A stretch of 64,000 nt of DNA from Oxytricha trifallax (Eukaryota > Ciliophora > Spirotrichea > Sporadotrichida > Oxytrichidae): NCBI GenBank assembly GCA_000711775.1, contig ARYC01000233.1, forward strand, positions 122,936 to 186,935, written 5' to 3'. The notes beneath the pieces were generated by a model. It saw nothing but the letters and a program-made list of their open reading frames with translations. It made no database searches and was not told where the DNA came from. This document shows positions 25,901 through 37,784 of this stretch, piece by piece; the stretch's first letter is position 1, and the number at the start of each line of letters is the position of its first letter. Both the position numbers and the translations under genes were made by a program.

Positions 25901-26709
25901 GAAGTCTAATTTTTATTCAGAGAAGCCTCTTACTCTTACTATTCTTTAAGCTACTATTCCATTTGATCTTGAAGCTTCAATTCTCTCTCCTTTATTTTTA
26001 ACTCAATTTCATATTCACGCATGATTTTCTTTTTTTTGTCTTTTCCACTGCTTAGCAACTCGAGTTGGTCATTCGAGACCGTCGTGTTGTTTCCAGTTCT
26101 GAAATCGTTTAATCTGTCTTCAATCAAATATTGCTTCAATCGCTTTTCCAAAGCTTTATGAGTGGTTTCTAATTTAATCCAGTTATCTTCTTGTTTACCA
26201 GTTTTAGAAGACTTTGTGTTAAACTTTTCCATTGACTTACTTAACTTAAGATTAAACTTCTCTTGATTTTTTAGATGATCTTTTTGAGTTTACTCTAACT
26301 AATTTAAGTCCTCTTTCATTTTCTTGTCCATAAATTCTTAAATCTTTTGATCTCGTTCTTCTTTGATATCAATTAGTAACAAGTGATTTGGTAAATTGAA
26401 AGTTCTCTTAATTTTAGCGTATACTTCTAAATTTGAAAATTTCTTTCGATTTACTAGTGATGATGAAATCTGCCTATTAAGCATGAGTGCTTCATGCTTG
26501 CTTTATATACTGCTTTCATTAATAAGTGATCTGTTAAAAATAGGGGAAGGAGAACCAGTTGCTTCTTCTGATTGTCTATTTGTCAATTATTAGTTTTTAT
26601 GCTATAGGTATGAACTTTGATTCTGATTGGATTCTTAGATTGAAAGGTTTGAACTTATTGGTAACATTTCATTTTCTGTAAAACGCACTAAAGTATGACT
26701 TTTAATCAT
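22956..26709 (-). CDS. Long coiled-coil protein with IQ motif and ankyrin-like repeats
   Basis: About 1,200 residues. It starts MIKSHTLVRFTENEMLPISS at 26709. The N-terminal 700 residues are charged and largely coiled coil (for example EYEIELKIKERELKLQDQME), with a globular patch WNPEFEAFFRKYRKEVRRRL. An intron with GTAAGT..TTATAG (about 25259-25217) and one with GTAACA..TTCTAG follow. Then comes a helical block, an intron at about 24337-24299, and the calmodulin-binding IQ motif IRAAIRIQAAFRTFVIKKKY. After another basic stretch, GQTILHAAMKLNSKQMALLI and IRDNKGLLAFDYLENYKNL are ankyrin-like repeats. The reading stays open to TGA (complement of 22956-22958). IQ plus ankyrin plus coiled coil suggests a cytoskeletal or axonemal scaffold regulated by calcium, but this is inference. 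The join near 23760-23840 is probably an intron. Confidence 0.6.
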
Positions 26710-26761
26710 TTTATTTTTAGATTTTAATTTACTTCAGCTATTAAAAATTATAACCCAATAA

Positions 26762-28701
26762 TCACATACTTTATTCTTAATGATCTTAGTTATTGAAGTA
26801 AAGAATTTTATAAACTTCATCTACAAGGATTCTCTTATCTGAAGGTAGGCCTCTTCTGAATATTTCTTCAGTCATGTAAAGCTCATTTATCTAATAAAAA
26901 TTTTAAGTTGTAATAATTAACTTACATCCACACCAAACACTGGAGGTTTGTCTACTTAAACTGCTTGAGCTATCATACTGACTTTCTTAAGCAAATCTTC
27001 ATCTTTCTCTGATAAACTTTTACCTGGTAATGGAATTCTCTTGTTGGCGTAATTTTTAAGTTCTTGCTATGCTAAACAGAGAAATCAATTAAATGTAAAA
27101 TAACTTACATTATTCAATCATTTAGTCTACATCCATACTTTCTCTTAGTCTTTCATCAAAGTCTGGGCCTCTGTTTATTGGCTTGGGTATTAAGAAAGTC
27201 TAATAAATTTATACATGAAATTAGAAATATTACATCATTAATGTCGATGGTTTCGTACTTCATAGCGTATTTCAGTAGCTATTCAGCTTCAGCTCTAATC
27301 TATGGATCTTGTATAAATTCAGGTATCTCAAGATCAGGTTCCCTCTCTTGTATATGCTATCTAACTGCCTTGATGTCTTCATTAATCAATCTCAACTCTT
27401 GTATCTCACTCCAGAATCTCTTCTCCCAATCCTTCTTGTTTTCATCATCCATGACTTCAAGTTGTATCAAATATTCATTAAGTCCAACATGACCACCATA
27501 TAAAACTTCTTCTTCTAGCTTCTCTTGGTAGAGTTTGAACACATCAGAAGATTACTCTAGCAAGTACATTTCCATGTTCATGGTCTTCTCGAATAATCTG
27601 TCTGCCTACTCATAGTTCAATTGGCCAAAAGCTGCATCAACTTCCAATTGCTCGCCATCTGCTCTGGAATACGAGAGTTTTTCACGGTTAAACTTTTCTC
27701 TATCTTTTGCATCTAACTTATTGATTTCGTGCATGTATAGCTCAGGAACGAGTTTAAACACTATCTATTAGAAGTTTAAACATAATTTTTATTTAAATTA
27801 CCTCTTTTTCAATAGGCAGGTTGTTTTCAACATGAAAATGCAAAACTTCTAAGCCTTTCATAACTTCTGGATGCAGCGACACTTCTTCGAAAAGATTTTG
27901 TCTGATTTAATGATACTTAATCACACCCAAAACACTTATCTTTCTGTAATTATAATTCAAAATATAACCATTTTAATTCTTACTTAACTCCCTTAATAAT
28001 GATTTTATCTTTCAAGTCCTTGTCTTTGTCGAAGTATTCAATGAGTTTATCTCTTTCTTCCTTCATTTCTTGCATCATTATTTCATAGGCTTCTTTTTAC
28101 TTTTACTGAACTAAAGCTTAATGCGCCTCTTATTCTGTAATTTCATCGAATATACCCTCTGTCTATCCAGGCTTTTATTACTTTTTAGATTAGCTATTTT
28201 TAAGCAAATATATTGCCATGATATTCATTTTTTATATAAGGGAGCACAAAATCCATAATATTATCGATAAATATAATTCTTAAATCTCTTATCAATATAA
28301 AAAATGTGCCTCTAACTCTTACGTGTTATAAAGTATATTACTAGTATAATTTTGATTTATTTGTACTCATTTCTTTAGAAATAATGTCTCTCATTTCAAG
28401 TGCCTTCAAATCGTGAGCTTTATATAACTCCTCAAGTTTTAACTTCTTCTCTGTTTCTCTTCGCTGCATTCTTATATCAAAATCTTTTGAGATGTCTACA
28501 TGCTCATATTTACGCTGCTTCTTTGATCTAGACCTTGGAGCCTTGTCTATTAAAATACAGTTAATAAGTAAAATTATAATAGAAGATAAGTTCATGGAAG
28601 ATGTGAGAGAAAAATAGTATAGCATCTTATAGCATACATTGTTTAGCTTTCTCGTAAGATTTGTGGAATTGATCTACGATTGGTCTGAAGAGTCTTTTCA
28701 T
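26762..28701 (-). CDS. Helical, charged protein, possibly mitochondrial; unknown function
   Basis: The start is MKRLFRPIVDQFHKSYEKAK, a basic amphipathic leader compatible with mitochondrial import. It is followed after a GTATGC..AATAG intron by KAPRSRSKKQRKYEHVDISK. A second intron of about 160 bases (GTAATA..AAAATAG) joins in phase to SKKQQKPGQTEGIFDEITEQ. Further exons, with GTAAGA, GTAATT, GTAATA and GTAAGT donors, encode IIIKGVK-KISVLGVIKYH, VPELYMHEINKLDAKDREKF, PEFIQDPQIRAEAEQLLKYA and FLIPKPINRGPDFDERLRES. The gene ends KILYFNNQDHQEQSM at TGA (complement of 26762-26764). About 600 residues in eight or so exons, all in phase. A separate shorter gene starting at the ATG at 28219 is possible if the 160-base intron is not real. 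It has the look of a ciliate mitoribosomal or respiratory-complex subunit, but I cannot prove that. Confidence 0.55.
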
Positions 28702-28755
28702 TAATATTAATAGCCAGAGATTATAATTAATAAATTTAAATATTATAATATTTTA

Positions 28756-30786
28756 ATGTAGGGCTTTCTCATTTTAAACAATAAATCAGGTAAGACTTAT
28801 ATTCCCTTCTTTTAAAATCATATTTCAGTACATAACCCTTGCTTGTATTATAGGTCAACTCGTATACCATAGATACTATACAGAGAACAACAAACTATCA
28901 AAATTGGCAGATTAAACTAATTTGCAATTTGATGGTTAAGATCCAATTCAAATTGCTTCTCATTTCTTTGCTCTCTTAAAAATGAGTGAGATGATGGTTG
29001 AAGAATTCAAATCAGAGTACCCGAGTCAATTCGAAAACGATGTGAACACTCGTATGGCTCTGCAGAGTGGTTTCAGAGCATATAAATCAGAAAGCATAGA
29101 TTACTATCTCGAACATCATGATCAATTCCCACTTACCCTAGTACTGTTCTACGATGGCGATCAGCTCAATGACAATGTTATGAAAAATCTTACAGCCAAG
29201 CTACTGGACGTATTCGTTTACAAATATGAGAAGAAATTATAAAAGGGAAATTTTAACATAAACGGGGCTAATTTTATGGGAGGCAGTAATGTTGTTCACC
29301 CTATATCTAATAATAATGCTTAGAGCACTTTTGATCAAGTCCTCTCTCTCATTTATGAAGATGTAAGATAAGCTTAGATTTCAATTTATTTTGATTGTTC
29401 CTTAACTTACTGTATCTGTAGACTTTGGTTGAATGGGTGAAGATGATTTTCATAGATCTTAATTCCTAGAACATTTTGATTCCTTGGATTTACTTATTTT
29501 ACAACGATGAATTTGATAATGTAAGATTTCCTTATTTTATGTATAATCCTTGAAAAATAGTAACAAACTAAGCGCAAAGGATCTCCAAAATTCAATCCAA
29601 ATATTTCTAATAAAAAGAATTCACAAAATTCTACAATTAGCAGAAGCGGAATGGGATTCGGAAATGCTCATACTTCTGGAAATATGAATCGTAGTAATAA
29701 TCCTATAATAGGAAATACAGCTGGACTCACTGCATTAAATGCCCTTTATTAACTGATAATTATATATTCAAATTTTAGCAAAGAAAAGAAAATTATTTTT
29801 AATATAGATGCCCTCAACTCTAACATAAATGATTGTAAATCTTGTTTGAATAAAATATTATAGCCGAACTAGAAATTGAATTTGGATATTGCTCAGAGGA
29901 GGAAAGTATCTTTTAGTCTTTCAGTCATGATTAAGAAAGAACTCTTCCAAAAATAAAGAGAAATTTCTCTATTAAGAAAGACTAAAAATCCATTAAAGTT
30001 TAATGCAAGGACATGATCAAAAGAGTAAGATCTTAATTAAGTCTTTAACAATTAATTTCTATAGTTCACAGAAAAATCTAAGACTTTTGAATTCATGATA
30101 AAATTCAAAGTAGAGATGGAAAGCAATTAAGATTCTTCAAGTATCTATTCAATCAGTGGTACAGCACCCCTCGCTCTCATTGAAGAAAAAGAGAAGAAGA
30201 AGTTTCTAAAAGTAAGTATTTTCTCTCATTAAACATTTCCGATTGATTGTAATTGACTATAAGTTAACTTATTCATACTTAACAGAAAGAACTTGAGATC
30301 AATGATCAAACAGTACTATTTAACAAAGAAGTGAATGAAAAGAAAATGATAAATTACATGTTGGAATTAATATACAAATCAAATTCCCTCATTGAAATGA
30401 TCAATCCAAATGACAGCCTTAAAATTCTAGAGATGTCAATAAACAAAACAGACATCATGCGTAAGTTATACTAAATCTTAATTGATGCATATTTTTAATT
30501 TATTTTACCTATGCTTGATAAATTACATTGAATTTTTATAGTTGATAAGTCAAAACTAGTAATCTTAAAACTCGATAAATTGTACCTCGTAATCCCCATG
30601 ACAATCACAAAAGTAGAAACTAAACTGAGAAATGTGTTCATTAACTAAAAACCTAAATTTGACGGTCTCGCTAGATTTATGCAATTCTACCTGAAAACAT
30701 TTGCTTCGCCAGTTGATGCAGCTGCTAAGGAAATGTAGTAATAATAGAATGAGTAGAATATATAACCTTAGACTGCTAAAAAATGA
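28756..30786 (+). CDS. Longin-like N-terminus, otherwise unrecognised protein
   Basis: Exon 1 reads MQGFLILNNKSG, then an intron (GTAAGA to TATTATAG), then QLVYHRYYTENNKLSKLADQ. This start (a small hydrophobic strand with G-L-V-Y at a turn) looks like a longin or AP-mu type domain. It continues DPIQIASHFFALLKMSEMMV and FPLTLVLFYDGDQLND. After GTAAGA..CTGTAG comes TLVEWVKMIFIDLNSQNI. A low-complexity Asn/Ser/Gly block (29590-29740) precedes a basic helical block. The last exons read EEKEKKKFLK-KELEINDQTV and KLVILKLDKLYLVIPMTITK, ending in a Gln-rich tail at TGA 30784. At least four introns have normal borders. A role in membrane traffic is possible from the N-terminus only. Confidence 0.5.
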
Positions 30787-31106
30787 ATAGAACAACAAAA
30801 CAGAATTTAATATATAGAGATAGTATTAACTGTTTAAATGAATAGCATTTAATAAATGTCTTGTGAAACTATTAATAAATGATTAATATTTATTTAAGAT
30901 GTTCAAATGAGAAATGATATATTGTTTTTAAGGAAATAAGCATAAATATATGAAAAATTCATTTTTTGATTGATTTATTAGATTAATGAATTTATTACTA
31001 AAATTACATTACTCAGGAAGCAATAAAGAATAAATCAATTTGACTCCTTTTTTATTTCGGTTCATATAATTTTCTTCCAAGAGTGTAAGTAAATTCATAC
31101 TTATGA
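30787..31106. other. Convergent intergenic spacer
   Basis: AT-rich space between the 3' ends of two converging genes. No hairpin terminator or RNA gene recognised. Confidence 0.6.
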
Positions 31107-33297
31107 TCAGTAAGTGCAAGATTCAATAATTGCATCCCTTATTATACTTTACTTTTCTTCGCTCTCAATGACTTCGCAAGCTTGTACGAAATAGCGCACA
31201 TACTAAAATTCATACTCATCTAAACTTTATCCACTATAAGTCTAAATTTAAGTATTCAGGGTCAATAAATATCAAATGAAATTGATTCGACAGATTAAAA
31301 TTGAATGAATAATGTAGTGGGTAAAATTTTTATGAACATAAAAAAAGTCTTGTAAATAGAAATGGCAGCTCTTAGACACTCAAAGTCCTGTGGAATAACA
31401 TTTTTACGAGGGTCTATGAAGTTTCCACCTCCAATTTTCATTCTAAATTCCTCAAATATGTGATCAACTCTCTGTCTATAATTCAGCTCTTATTAAAAGT
31501 CTAGTTAGATCAAGTGACTTTGGTAGTCATCTAAAAGCATTTTTGTGAAAAGATAGTGAAGTTTTGCATCTCTGGACTTTATTGAACTTCTCTGCTTAAT
31601 TTCAAGTAAGTCAGCTTATTGCTAAATGCAAAATAAAAACACAGAATGCTTTAAAAAATGCTACAATTTTTATAAAAAATATATTGAGATTCATCCAAAA
31701 CCTAGAAATAAGATTCGTCAGACTGGCTTTCTTAGCCAAGCATGGACAAGGTTCTTTTCATTAGCTACTCCCAGAGACTTTTCTATTAATTACTTCCTTA
31801 ATGAATTTTAAAGTGTTACTCGTTCAAATTATTATTAGTAAAGTTTAAAAGAATTCAGGATACTTAAATTAGTGATATAAATTTTGAATTATTAGGCAGT
31901 CAAAATTGATATATATATATATACAATAGTTGCATCCTAATAAATTTATAATTATTGTATTGTAGTAATTAGATACTAGACTTTAGTTTTATTTGAGGAA
32001 GAAAATTAATGAATTTAAGAGTAATGATGAACATAAACTAAAGTTTTCTAACGTGCTTAATAAAAATAAAGCCATTAAAATAGTCCAGAAATTTTAATCT
32101 TTATGAAGTAATAACCTTATTATTTTCTAGATGAAGAAAAATTTAATTGCCACTAATTTAATTATATTTAATTTTACTAATTCATTTAATCTCTGACATT
32201 ATAAGTTTGCTCTTTTGCTTCTTATTCTTTGTAATCGACATCGAAAGAGTTTTAAATATTCTTTTTATCAAAATTTGCTTGGAAGTATCCAATCGGATCT
32301 CCAATAAAAGTCAACTGCCCATATTACATGACGTGTGATTAATCGGTCTCATTTTTTACTTTTTCGAATTGTTGTAGCAGGGTTTCTTTTTCTAAATTTT
32401 GTTAATCTGAGTCCTCCATCCAGTTCACTGAGAATAAATCACCCAAACAAGTGCCTCAAATATTTAAAATTTTACTTTAATAAGATTGTATATGCCTAGA
32501 TGTTCACCATTAATAAGGTCATCTGGGTAGCAATATGTAGCCCAAGAACTTTCAAAAGCATTTGATGCTGTCATGACATAGATGTTCAGATTATCTTCAA
32601 GCTTTCCCTCAAAGATGGACCCTGATTCGCATGCCTCAATATAGACAACCATTTGATCGTAGCGCTTATTTTAATGCATCGTTTTGAAACTTGCAATTAG
32701 TTAGTCGGCATACAATTAAGTATCTGGGAAACCAAGTATACCAGTCGCTCCGTGATCTGTGAAAAACACAAATACTTTGCTCTCACTAGTTGTATTTAAA
32801 ACTTTTCCTGAGCCCTTACCCTCCATGAATTTTACGTTAAAATTAATTAATCAACCAATTTAAATATTATGAGTTAATGTTTTAGTAATTTGTGGTCTCC
32901 CTCTAACACCTTCAAAAAGTGTTCTGGTTAGACATCAGTGCCATTATAATCGATTTTGCATCCTTAATAAACGTCCTTGCCATTTGGTTTGTTGAATAAC
33001 TTGCCCTTAAATTTATTCTCTGGGTTACTCGCTATGTCATCGTATGCAAATACAATAATTTGATCTTCTGGAATTTCACCTTTGTCACGGAGAAGATGAT
33101 AAGCGTGACAAACATCCGCTTAATGTCTGTAGTTCCAGTACCCGCTCGAACCTGCAACTAAAACTGCCCAATGATCACTTTTGGCATAAGCCAATTAAAA
33201 AGTTTTTAAATTTAGAGATTCATTTATAGCAGATAAATATATATATGAATGATCCCAGTAATGAAGCTAATAATATTAATGAAGTAGATTTAATCAT
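31107..33297 (-). CDS. Legumain-type asparaginyl endopeptidase (peptidase C13)
   Basis: A lysosomal or vacuolar cysteine protease. The signal peptide is [20 protein letters not shown], restored by removing a 55-base IES. The mature enzyme starts [20 protein letters not shown] and has the legumain order: [39 protein letters not shown], the catalytic histidine in [15 protein letters not shown] and the catalytic cysteine in [15 protein letters not shown], followed by [19 protein letters not shown]. An intron (about 32877-32824) lies before FMEGKGSGK. After the catalytic domain the frame is interrupted by a 540-base AT-rich stretch (about 31630-32170). Beyond it lie [31 protein letters not shown] and [12 protein letters not shown], matching the helical legumain stabilisation domain. 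The 540-base stretch is probably a long IES. The stop is at the complement of 31107-31109. Confidence 0.85.
31630..32170. other. Long non-coding insertion in the legumain gene (probable IES)
   Basis: An AT-rich stretch separating the catalytic and C-terminal helical parts of the protease. It contains a TA microsatellite at about 31909-31924. It is far longer than the 35-70-base introns nearby, and no matching GT..AG pair with correct phase was found. The pointer was not identified. Confidence 0.45.
33193..33247. other. 55-bp IES in the legumain signal peptide, pointer AAT
   Basis: AAT at 33193-33195 is repeated at 33248-33250. Excision converts two unlinked frames into [27 protein letters not shown], a textbook signal peptide running straight into the mature protease. 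The removed segment has no GT..AG ends. Confidence 0.65.
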
Positions 33298-33519
33298 CAG
33301 AATTTTTAAATATAACTAAAATTGTTAGTATTATTGCAAACTTTTATATTCTTAATTATTCATGATTCAAATATATTATACCCTTTTTAGACACATAGAA
33401 TCGAATTATTTATTTTAAATATAGGGAACCAAGTATTTTTGTAAACTTGATGGACAAATTAATTTAGTTAATTAAATTTGGGTTAAATTATTAATTATTT
33501 GCTTAGAAAATAGATAAAA

Positions 33520-35597
33520 ATGTCAAAATATTCATCAATTATTGATACATAAACGTTTAATCTAAATAGTCCACCCTCAGAGGATACTACTTCTATCTCA
33601 GATGATAGAACAAACAGCATGAATGACCATGAAATCCAATAAACCATTATATCTAAATATTAAAGAAAATATTGCTATACTGTTTACGACATTATTTGTT
33701 AAGAATTGATTTTATTTTTTTCAATTAATTTTGGATTACAGTTGAGTTTACTACAGTGAAGGTAATAAAATAAAGTATCTCATTGAATATAGGTGTAACT
33801 TTTTGAAAAAATAAGTTATCGTAAACCGCAGCAATATTCATGATGGTCGGAGGAGTTTTTGGAAGTGGCTACTTTTAAATGGGGCTCTACTTCAGATAAA
33901 ATTTCGCTTTTTGTAAGTTACTCACACAAATTCATGATCTTTTGAGAATTATTCATAAGAAGTCCATTTTATCATAATTTTATATACATTAATGAATTAC
34001 AATTAAGGATAGCTATGTGCATGCTGGTTTTCAACTTCTTTGTGACTATAATTTCTTGCTATTTTTATCAATAGATGTGTCTGGTAGCCAAACTTGGGTA
34101 AATATTACATTTATTCATTGAAATATTTCAATTTTACAGATCAGTTCAGGAAGTGGCGTATTACTTCGGTGGAGGGAGATAAATAATAATTTTAGTGTCG
34201 ATTTTGACATGCAATGTATTCGTTTCAAACACTATTTTTATTATTGGTAAAAAAAACTGAATATAAGTTTTTACAATTTACAATAGATTTCTTTAGTTAT
34301 GAATTAGAAAATATTATCACTGCAATCAATGATGGATAATATGGAAATTTTGAAGTTTAATTAAAGAATTCACTTATGGTATTGATAGGAGTGATATTGT
34401 ATCCGTTTTGCCTTATCAAAGATTTTCATAAGATTAAAGTAAATTATTATATGATGGTGACATGTCAGATATTAGGAATATAAATACACATTAATTATAA
34501 GAGTTTTATAGATCTTGAGTGAATATGTTAATATTTTAATTGCACTTTTTTAAAAGGGTAAAGATTAGTTATGATAATATTCCTTTAATTTCATATTTGG
34601 GATTTAAAATTGTTTTGTTCTTCTTAGAGATAAGCGTAGTGGCATTCGTTTTCGCTCTTGCTGTACACGTCGATGAATTCCGAATCCCCGAGTAAATGAG
34701 GACCTTTTCATTTCAACCGGATTCAGGATGGCAGAATGCTGTGCAGTACTTCCGAGTTTACTTCTTTCACTCGTTCTACTTGATTGCTTTTAACTACTTG
34801 GGTGAATAGAAGAAAGTTAAAGAGTCCGGTTAGGCTTCAATTATAGGGGCTTTGATTATGTTGGTATGCACCACTATATATGGGCTGTCAGATGTTCCCT
34901 CTTTGAAAAATAATCCAAAAATATACTTTGCATATAACGTAAACATAAGCAGATTATTAAAATATCAATCCTAATTTTAGTAATCTTAAGAACTTATCAT
35001 AAAGTAAGATAAATTATTACACAATATCTTTATCTTTTAAGTTTATGGTTTGAACTGGGTAGATTTACGCTAACTTTAGTTTAAATTCCCTTCAAATTCT
35101 TTGTAGCGAAAGAATCCCTAATAATAATCTACGATGAATTGAAAAATCGAGGTCTATCCTCTAAGATTGACGATTTAAAGCTCTACTCAAACTCCAAAGC
35201 ACCCTACTCAAAACAAATGGTTCAGAAAATAAGGGAAGATTTATACCAAATAGTCAGAATGCCTTTTCTTAAGTTTAGTAGGAAGGAATACATTATACTC
35301 AGCACAATCATTGAAAAACTGGTCAAATTTATAAACTACAAATGGCTGAAAAATCTTCATATTAAAAGTTAACTTTATTTTTTGTAATAGTATACAGTTT
35401 AACTATTCCTCCAATTATTTTAATGCATTTGTGGGAAAACAGCAGTATCCCACTTTTAAAATTTCACTGGGAGCTACTAACTTTAAATTGTTCAATTTGC
35501 GAGCCTATCATAATATTTATAGTATCTGGGCATTTCTACAATTATATGTGCATTTAATATGAAATAGAGTAAGTTTAGACTATTTTATAAACTATGA
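33520..35597 (+). CDS. AAAP-like amino-acid transporter (multi-pass membrane protein)
   Basis: A gene of many exons. It starts MSKYSSIIDTQTFNLNSPPS (cytosolic, Ser/Thr-rich), then AAIFMMVGGVFGSGYFQMGL, the first membrane span with Gly-rich break. Next are AMCMLVFNFFVTIISCYFYQ, then SVQEVAYYFGGGRQIIILVS with ILTCNVFVSNTIFII, then SLMVLIGVILYPFCLIKDFH, then ISVVAFVFALAVHVDEFRI. After SIIGALIMLVCTTIYGLSDV comes ELGRFTLTLVQIPFKFFVAK, the most telling piece: in AAAP/SLC38 transporters a gene-specific Arg-x-x-x-T-x-P-x-x-F-F-x-x-K/R segment sits at this point. Introns have GTAAG/GTAAAT donors and TACAG, ATAG or TTAAG acceptors. The C-terminal part is poorly defined, with TGA at 35595. Probably transports amino acids across the plasma or vacuolar membrane. 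Confidence 0.55.
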
Positions 35598-36084
35598 AAC
35601 AAATTCCCACAAAACAAAACACATAAAACCATGAATATTCATATATTTTATATAGTAATTGGACTAAGAAATTGGCAATTGGTTTTAAATGGCTTGGTGT
35701 TGCAATAGTAATATCATACACTTCTGTCGCTTTTTATAGACTAAGTAATATTTAATTAAATGATTCATATAATTGAATCTTATGTGAAAAAGGAAAAAAC
35801 TTAATCTTAATATATCAAACTGTTATACTTTAACTAAACTTATATTTATTTCCTTAAAATTAATAATTAATTCTAAAAATGATATACATTCAAGCACAAA
35901 AAACTTAAGAATTTCTTGGTAATGATTGTTTATTTTTGAATTAATAAATTGGATAATATGAAAGTAAGTGGGAATTACTCAGATTTGTGGAAAGCTATCA
36001 TAAGACCTCCTAGAGATTTAATATGCTTTTTTTATATATTATAATATTAAATTATATTATTATATATTTAGAGACTCATATTCA
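35598..36084. other. Intergenic, AT-rich
   Basis: Spacer between two forward genes. Nothing recognised beyond AT-rich sequence. Confidence 0.55.
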
Positions 36085-37582
36085 ATGGATACGTTAGGTA
36101 TGTAAATAAAAAGTAAAAGTTTAAACCTTCCTTGAATAGGTCCACAGTTTTTTAAAATTGGAGAAAAGAAATATATGAGGAAAGATATTGACCTTCTCAA
36201 TAATAATGGATGCATGCTTCGCGGATCACACTTCGTGCCCCACAATTATTGCATTACTTTAATATTTAACATTTGAATGAGATTTAAACTGCAACAAAGT
36301 AATGCTTTATTATCAAAGTTTAACTCTAGTAACAAACCAAATTATTCTTGTTTAATACTACAACTTGAAGACCAAGTTGCCTTGTGTGATTTATCTGCAT
36401 GGAAACTGCTCTTCAAGAGTGGAAGCATTACCCTGTGCGAATATATTGCTTCCACAAAACATCACAGTATTTGCTTTCGATTTTAGTGGATGCGGACATT
36501 CAGATGGCGAGTACGTGACTCTTGGATGGAAGGAGAAGGAAGACTTGTAGTGTGTTATTGATTACTTGAGATCAACTGATAATGTGTCCCTTATCGGATT
36601 ATGGGGCAGAAGCATGGGTGCAGCCACTTCTATATTTTAAGCAAGCAGAGATCCTTCAATAGCTGGAATGGTACTTGATTCTCCTTTTAGCTTATAATTT
36701 TCAAACTCTTATTTAGTTTGTTATATCTTAATTTTCACTGTGTCGCAGACCTAGAGATTAGGGTGGAATCAAGATATTCACTCTGGATAAACATGTGGTC
36801 AGGCACCTTCTAGAATGATTTAGTTGTGATTATCGGCCATAATATTAGGTCTTCCTTAATTTGCTAAAAATTATCAAATCATCATCATATCTTAATTTTA
36901 ACAGTTTATAATTTTTTGTTTTGAATAATTTAAGCAACTTGAATTAACTCTCACTTGAATTGGCAAAGACGCATACAAAAATCCCTTAATTTGTAGCTAA
37001 GATTGCATAGAAGTTTATTCGAAAAAGCATCAAAAGTCGAACAAATTTAGACATCGAAAAGTTAAATCCAATAGATTTCGTAGACAAATGTTTCATTCCT
37101 GCTTTGTTTATAGTAGCAAAAGGAGATGATTTTGTGAGACCACATCATGGTGAAGCGATGTATTCAAGATATATAGGGGATAAGAATTTCATTAGAGTTG
37201 AAGGAGATCATAACTCGGAAAGGCCCTTTTTCATGATGGACTCAGTTTCTATCTTTTTCCATAATGTGCTCTAATGTGATAGCCTTCCCGCAGATTTGGA
37301 TAAATATATTAAGACATTCTTGGTTTATTACTAATCTTTTTTTTTATGTTTGGACCTTGAAGAGAACCAAAAAGCGAAAAGTTAAGGAGTGAACCCAATA
37401 TTTAACAATTTCAGCTATGATGACAATCTTTACCGAGAGTTTGGCTCAACTTTCAGGTTAGATAAAGTATTTGAACGTTAACATATTGAAATAGAAAAGG
37501 AAAAAATCCTGAATGATGCTCAGGAACAATTATAGCTAGGAGATGATGAAGAAGAGAATTAAGATTATAAGCAAGCTTGCTT
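36085..37582 (+). CDS. ABHD17/S33-type serine hydrolase
   Basis: An alpha/beta hydrolase of the group that includes ABHD17 depalmitoylases and S33 aminopeptidases. Exon 1 is MDTLG, then a GTATGT..AATAG intron, then PQFFKIGEKKYMRKDIDLLN and RGSHFVPHN. After a 118-base IES it reads LKTKLPCVIYLHGNCSSRVE (oxyanion loop HGN), ITVFAFDFSGCGHSDGEY and LIGLWGRSMGAATS (nucleophile elbow G-R-S-M-G). A 244-base IES then splits LDSPFS from NLNQLSLELAKTHTKIPQFV. The Asp of the triad is in FIVAKGDDFVRP and the His in VEGDHNSERP. The family expects DSPFSDL-Q-ELA-H exactly where the two segments join, which supports the call. An acidic and Gln-rich tail follows. No TGA occurs before the next small gene, so the 3' end is an estimate. 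Confidence 0.8.
36242..36359. other. 118-bp IES, pointer ACAA
   Basis: ACAA at 36242-36245 is repeated at 36360-36363. Removal joins CCC-CACAAC-TTG so that HFVPHN runs into LKTKLPCVIYLHGN in frame. There are no intron borders. It lies just upstream of the hydrolase oxyanion motif. Confidence 0.75.
36689..36932. other. 244-bp IES, pointer AGC
   Basis: AGC at 36689-36691 is repeated at 36933-36935. Excision gives VLDSPFS-NLNQLSLELAK, the arrangement expected for the family. A longer repeat (TTATAATTTT) inside also restores frame but adds about 10 odd residues, so the AGC solution is preferred. Pointer identity is moderately certain. Confidence 0.6.
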
Positions 37583-37784
37583 TTAATTTTTATATTTATT
37601 TTTAGTCCTCCCTGTTCTAACCCTTTCTTAATAGAGTTTTCTTATAACTTTGTCAATTTCTTTAGTTATGTAAGAATAAAAGTAAAACTCTAAAAAGTTT
37701 TACCCATATAAAAACTAAAATTATTATAATTAAGCTATATTAGAGAGCATAGAGTATCACTAGGAAGAAAAACAGAAAGAAAAA

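Noticed and set aside
27178..27503. Forward Ser/Leu-rich frames near 27.2-27.5 kb
   Set aside because: Antisense of the charged helical exons of the reverse gene 26762-28701.
36931..36960. ACTTGAATT direct repeat as a pointer in the hydrolase gene
   Set aside because: Both copies are in continuous coding sequence (NLNQLSLELAK); removing one shifts the frame and loses the family motif.
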